Shown piece after piece: positions 5,305 to 5,811 of a stretch of 5,811 bases of DNA; the stretch's first letter is position 1; each line of letters begins with the position of its first letter. Source of the DNA: Spirochaetaceae bacterium. GTDB taxonomy: Bacteria > Spirochaetota > Spirochaetia > Treponematales > Breznakiellaceae. Made by a program: the position numbers and the translations under genes. Location of the stretch: assembly GCA_031269165.1 (NCBI GenBank), contig JAISZQ010000046.1, positions 1 to 5,811 on the forward strand, written 5' to 3'. The notes beneath the pieces are model-generated. The model had not been told where the DNA came from. It saw nothing but the letters and a program-made list of their open reading frames with translations, and searched no databases.

Positions 5305-5583
5305 TGTCCTTCCCGTCCGAAAATTGAACCGGACGGAAAATGTTTGTTTCAACCACTGCATAATCTTGGGCAGTTTAAGCCCGTAAACAGGCTTGATGTA
5401 GAAAAGCCACACCCCCTCAACCGCAAGCCCCCGCATCTCGAAGCCGAACTTCCCTTTCGCCTCACGGAGCACCCGGTAGAAAAGCGCCACCGCCCACCCC
5501 AGCCGGAACAAGGGCTCGCCGACATTAACCGCCGTCCGCACCTCGTACCAGACATCTTCCGCCAATTCCCTGGGTAACCGCAT
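5305..5583 (-). pseudogene. Truncated RAYT-like (IS200/Y1-transposase-like) gene lacking the HxH motif
   Basis: RAYTs are single-domain HUH-type transposases associated with short palindromic repeats. The minus-strand frame from ATG 5581-5583 has the family opening (MRLPRELAEDVWYEVRTAVN), LFR (25-27), a helix ending in a FGFE-like segment (46-49), and IKP..G..LPKIMQWLKQTF (63-82) then VRFNFRTGRT (84-93). Where RAYTs carry NHxH, residues 57-61 read GVWLF, with no histidine. After TGRT, where G-H-x-W should follow, the frame runs into the repeat cluster and stops at 5170, so the C-terminal part with the catalytic tyrosine is missing. GGAGG with spacing five precedes the ATG. It is probably nonfunctional. 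The protein family is recalled, not searched. Confidence 0.65.
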
Positions 5584-5639
5584 ACAAGCCTCCGTCTATA
5601 TATATGCGGTTGGGAGCCGTCCTGCTTTAGTTAAACGCG

Positions 5640-5738
5640 AAAAAAACGCGAAAAAGGCGAAAAAAAGCGAGACGCTTGAGATTTAGGAACATCCTCATCT
5701 GTATTTTCAAAAATTTTTCACGTTTTTTCGTGTTTTTT
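5640..5738. promoter_or_regulatory. Phased A/T tracts, probable curved DNA or UP-element region
   Basis: A-tracts at 5640-5646, 5651-5655 and 5660-5666 are centred exactly ten bases apart. After about five helical turns come T-tracts at 5714-5718, 5723-5728 and 5733-5738, again about ten apart. The last two lie about 48-63 bases before the predicted start site of the promoter at 5751, covering the distal UP-element position. Intrinsic curvature and alpha-CTD contact are inferences from this spacing. The stretch has no gene. Confidence 0.5.
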
Positions 5739-5750
5739 GGGAGGTACCGC

Positions 5751-5779
5751 TTGACAAGTTTTTGCGGGTGTGGTATAAA
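5751..5779 (+). promoter_or_regulatory. Near-consensus sigma70-type promoter firing rightward out of the window
   Basis: TTGACA (5751-5756) is perfect and TATAAA (5774-5779) matches five of six, with a 17-base spacer. Start site near 5786, leaving only about 25 transcribed bases in the window, so the gene is unknown. The -35 context TTGACAAGTTTTTGC matches the leftward promoter's TTGACAACTTTTCGC at 13 of 15 bases. With the T-tracts upstream it looks built for high output, as for a stable RNA or an abundant protein; this is inference. Confidence 0.75.
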
Positions 5780-5811
5780 TATAGTTGACGCCTCGAATGC
5801 CGGGGGCGCGA

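Noticed and set aside
5139..5327. 62-codon frame with GGAGG five bases before a GTG start
   Set aside because: The SD and start look acceptable but the frame runs through the repeat cluster and the relic's end, and its content is dictated by the repeats.
5313..5336. CCGTCCG/CGGACGG hairpin as an element end
   Set aside because: It lies inside the RAYT-like reading frame (the VRFNFRTGR stretch) and is explained by codons for that motif; no second copy is seen.
5719..5738. CACG-TTTTTT-CGTG followed by TTTTTT as a terminator
   Set aside because: A 4-bp stem with an all-T loop is too weak; the tracts fit better as part of the phased region upstream of the promoter.

Overview
The window looks like chromosomal DNA of a spirochaete, most probably a Treponema-like gut species. 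This is inferred from family resemblance recalled from memory, not from a search: the SecG type, V-type ATPase genes in place of F-type ones, and RAYT-like relics plus short AATGGAAAATG repeats of a kind I associate with gut treponemes. Overall base composition is moderately GC-rich.

Layout. Bases 1-528 hold no intact gene. They contain a tandem octamer, a near-consensus promoter pointing left out of the window, a cluster of direct and inverted AATGGAAAATG-type repeats, a fragment of a RAYT-like (IS200/Y1-transposase-like) gene on the minus strand, and a good sigma70-type promoter for the operon. Bases 529-4955 are a plus-strand operon: secG, a free-standing PTS EIIA of the fructose/nitrogen type, and three V/A-type ATPase subunits: an H/G-like peripheral-stalk coiled coil, the C (AC39/d-type) central-stalk connector and the large membrane subunit I (a-type). 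The first four genes are tightly packed (a 25-nt gap, a 4-nt overlap, a 20-nt gap). A 183-nt gap with hairpins and repeat-like sequence separates C from I. Bases 4956-5811 again hold no intact gene: strong hairpins, more copies of the left-flank repeats, a longer RAYT-like relic on the minus strand, and phased A/T tracts leading into a near-consensus promoter that points right out of the window.

How the genes work together. SecG is an accessory subunit of the SecYEG translocon. The EIIA carries the phosphorylatable histidine of its family and may have a regulatory role. H, C and I are stator and connector parts of the ion-pumping ATPase. The catalytic A and B subunits, the shaft D, and E, F and K are not in the window, so these three must work with subunits encoded elsewhere, or the cluster is a rearranged or reduced remnant.

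Most interesting points: (1) two RAYT-like relics in the same orientation flank the operon, each beside copies of one short repeat family, and the longer relic lacks the HxH metal-binding histidines; (2) only H, C and I of the ATPase are present, with a one-base-overlap (TAATG) start after C that stops after 18 codons just before repeat-like DNA; (3) coding-strand GC skew switches from G-rich in secG to C-rich in the C and I genes within one operon; (4) phased A/T tracts lie upstream of the right-edge promoter.
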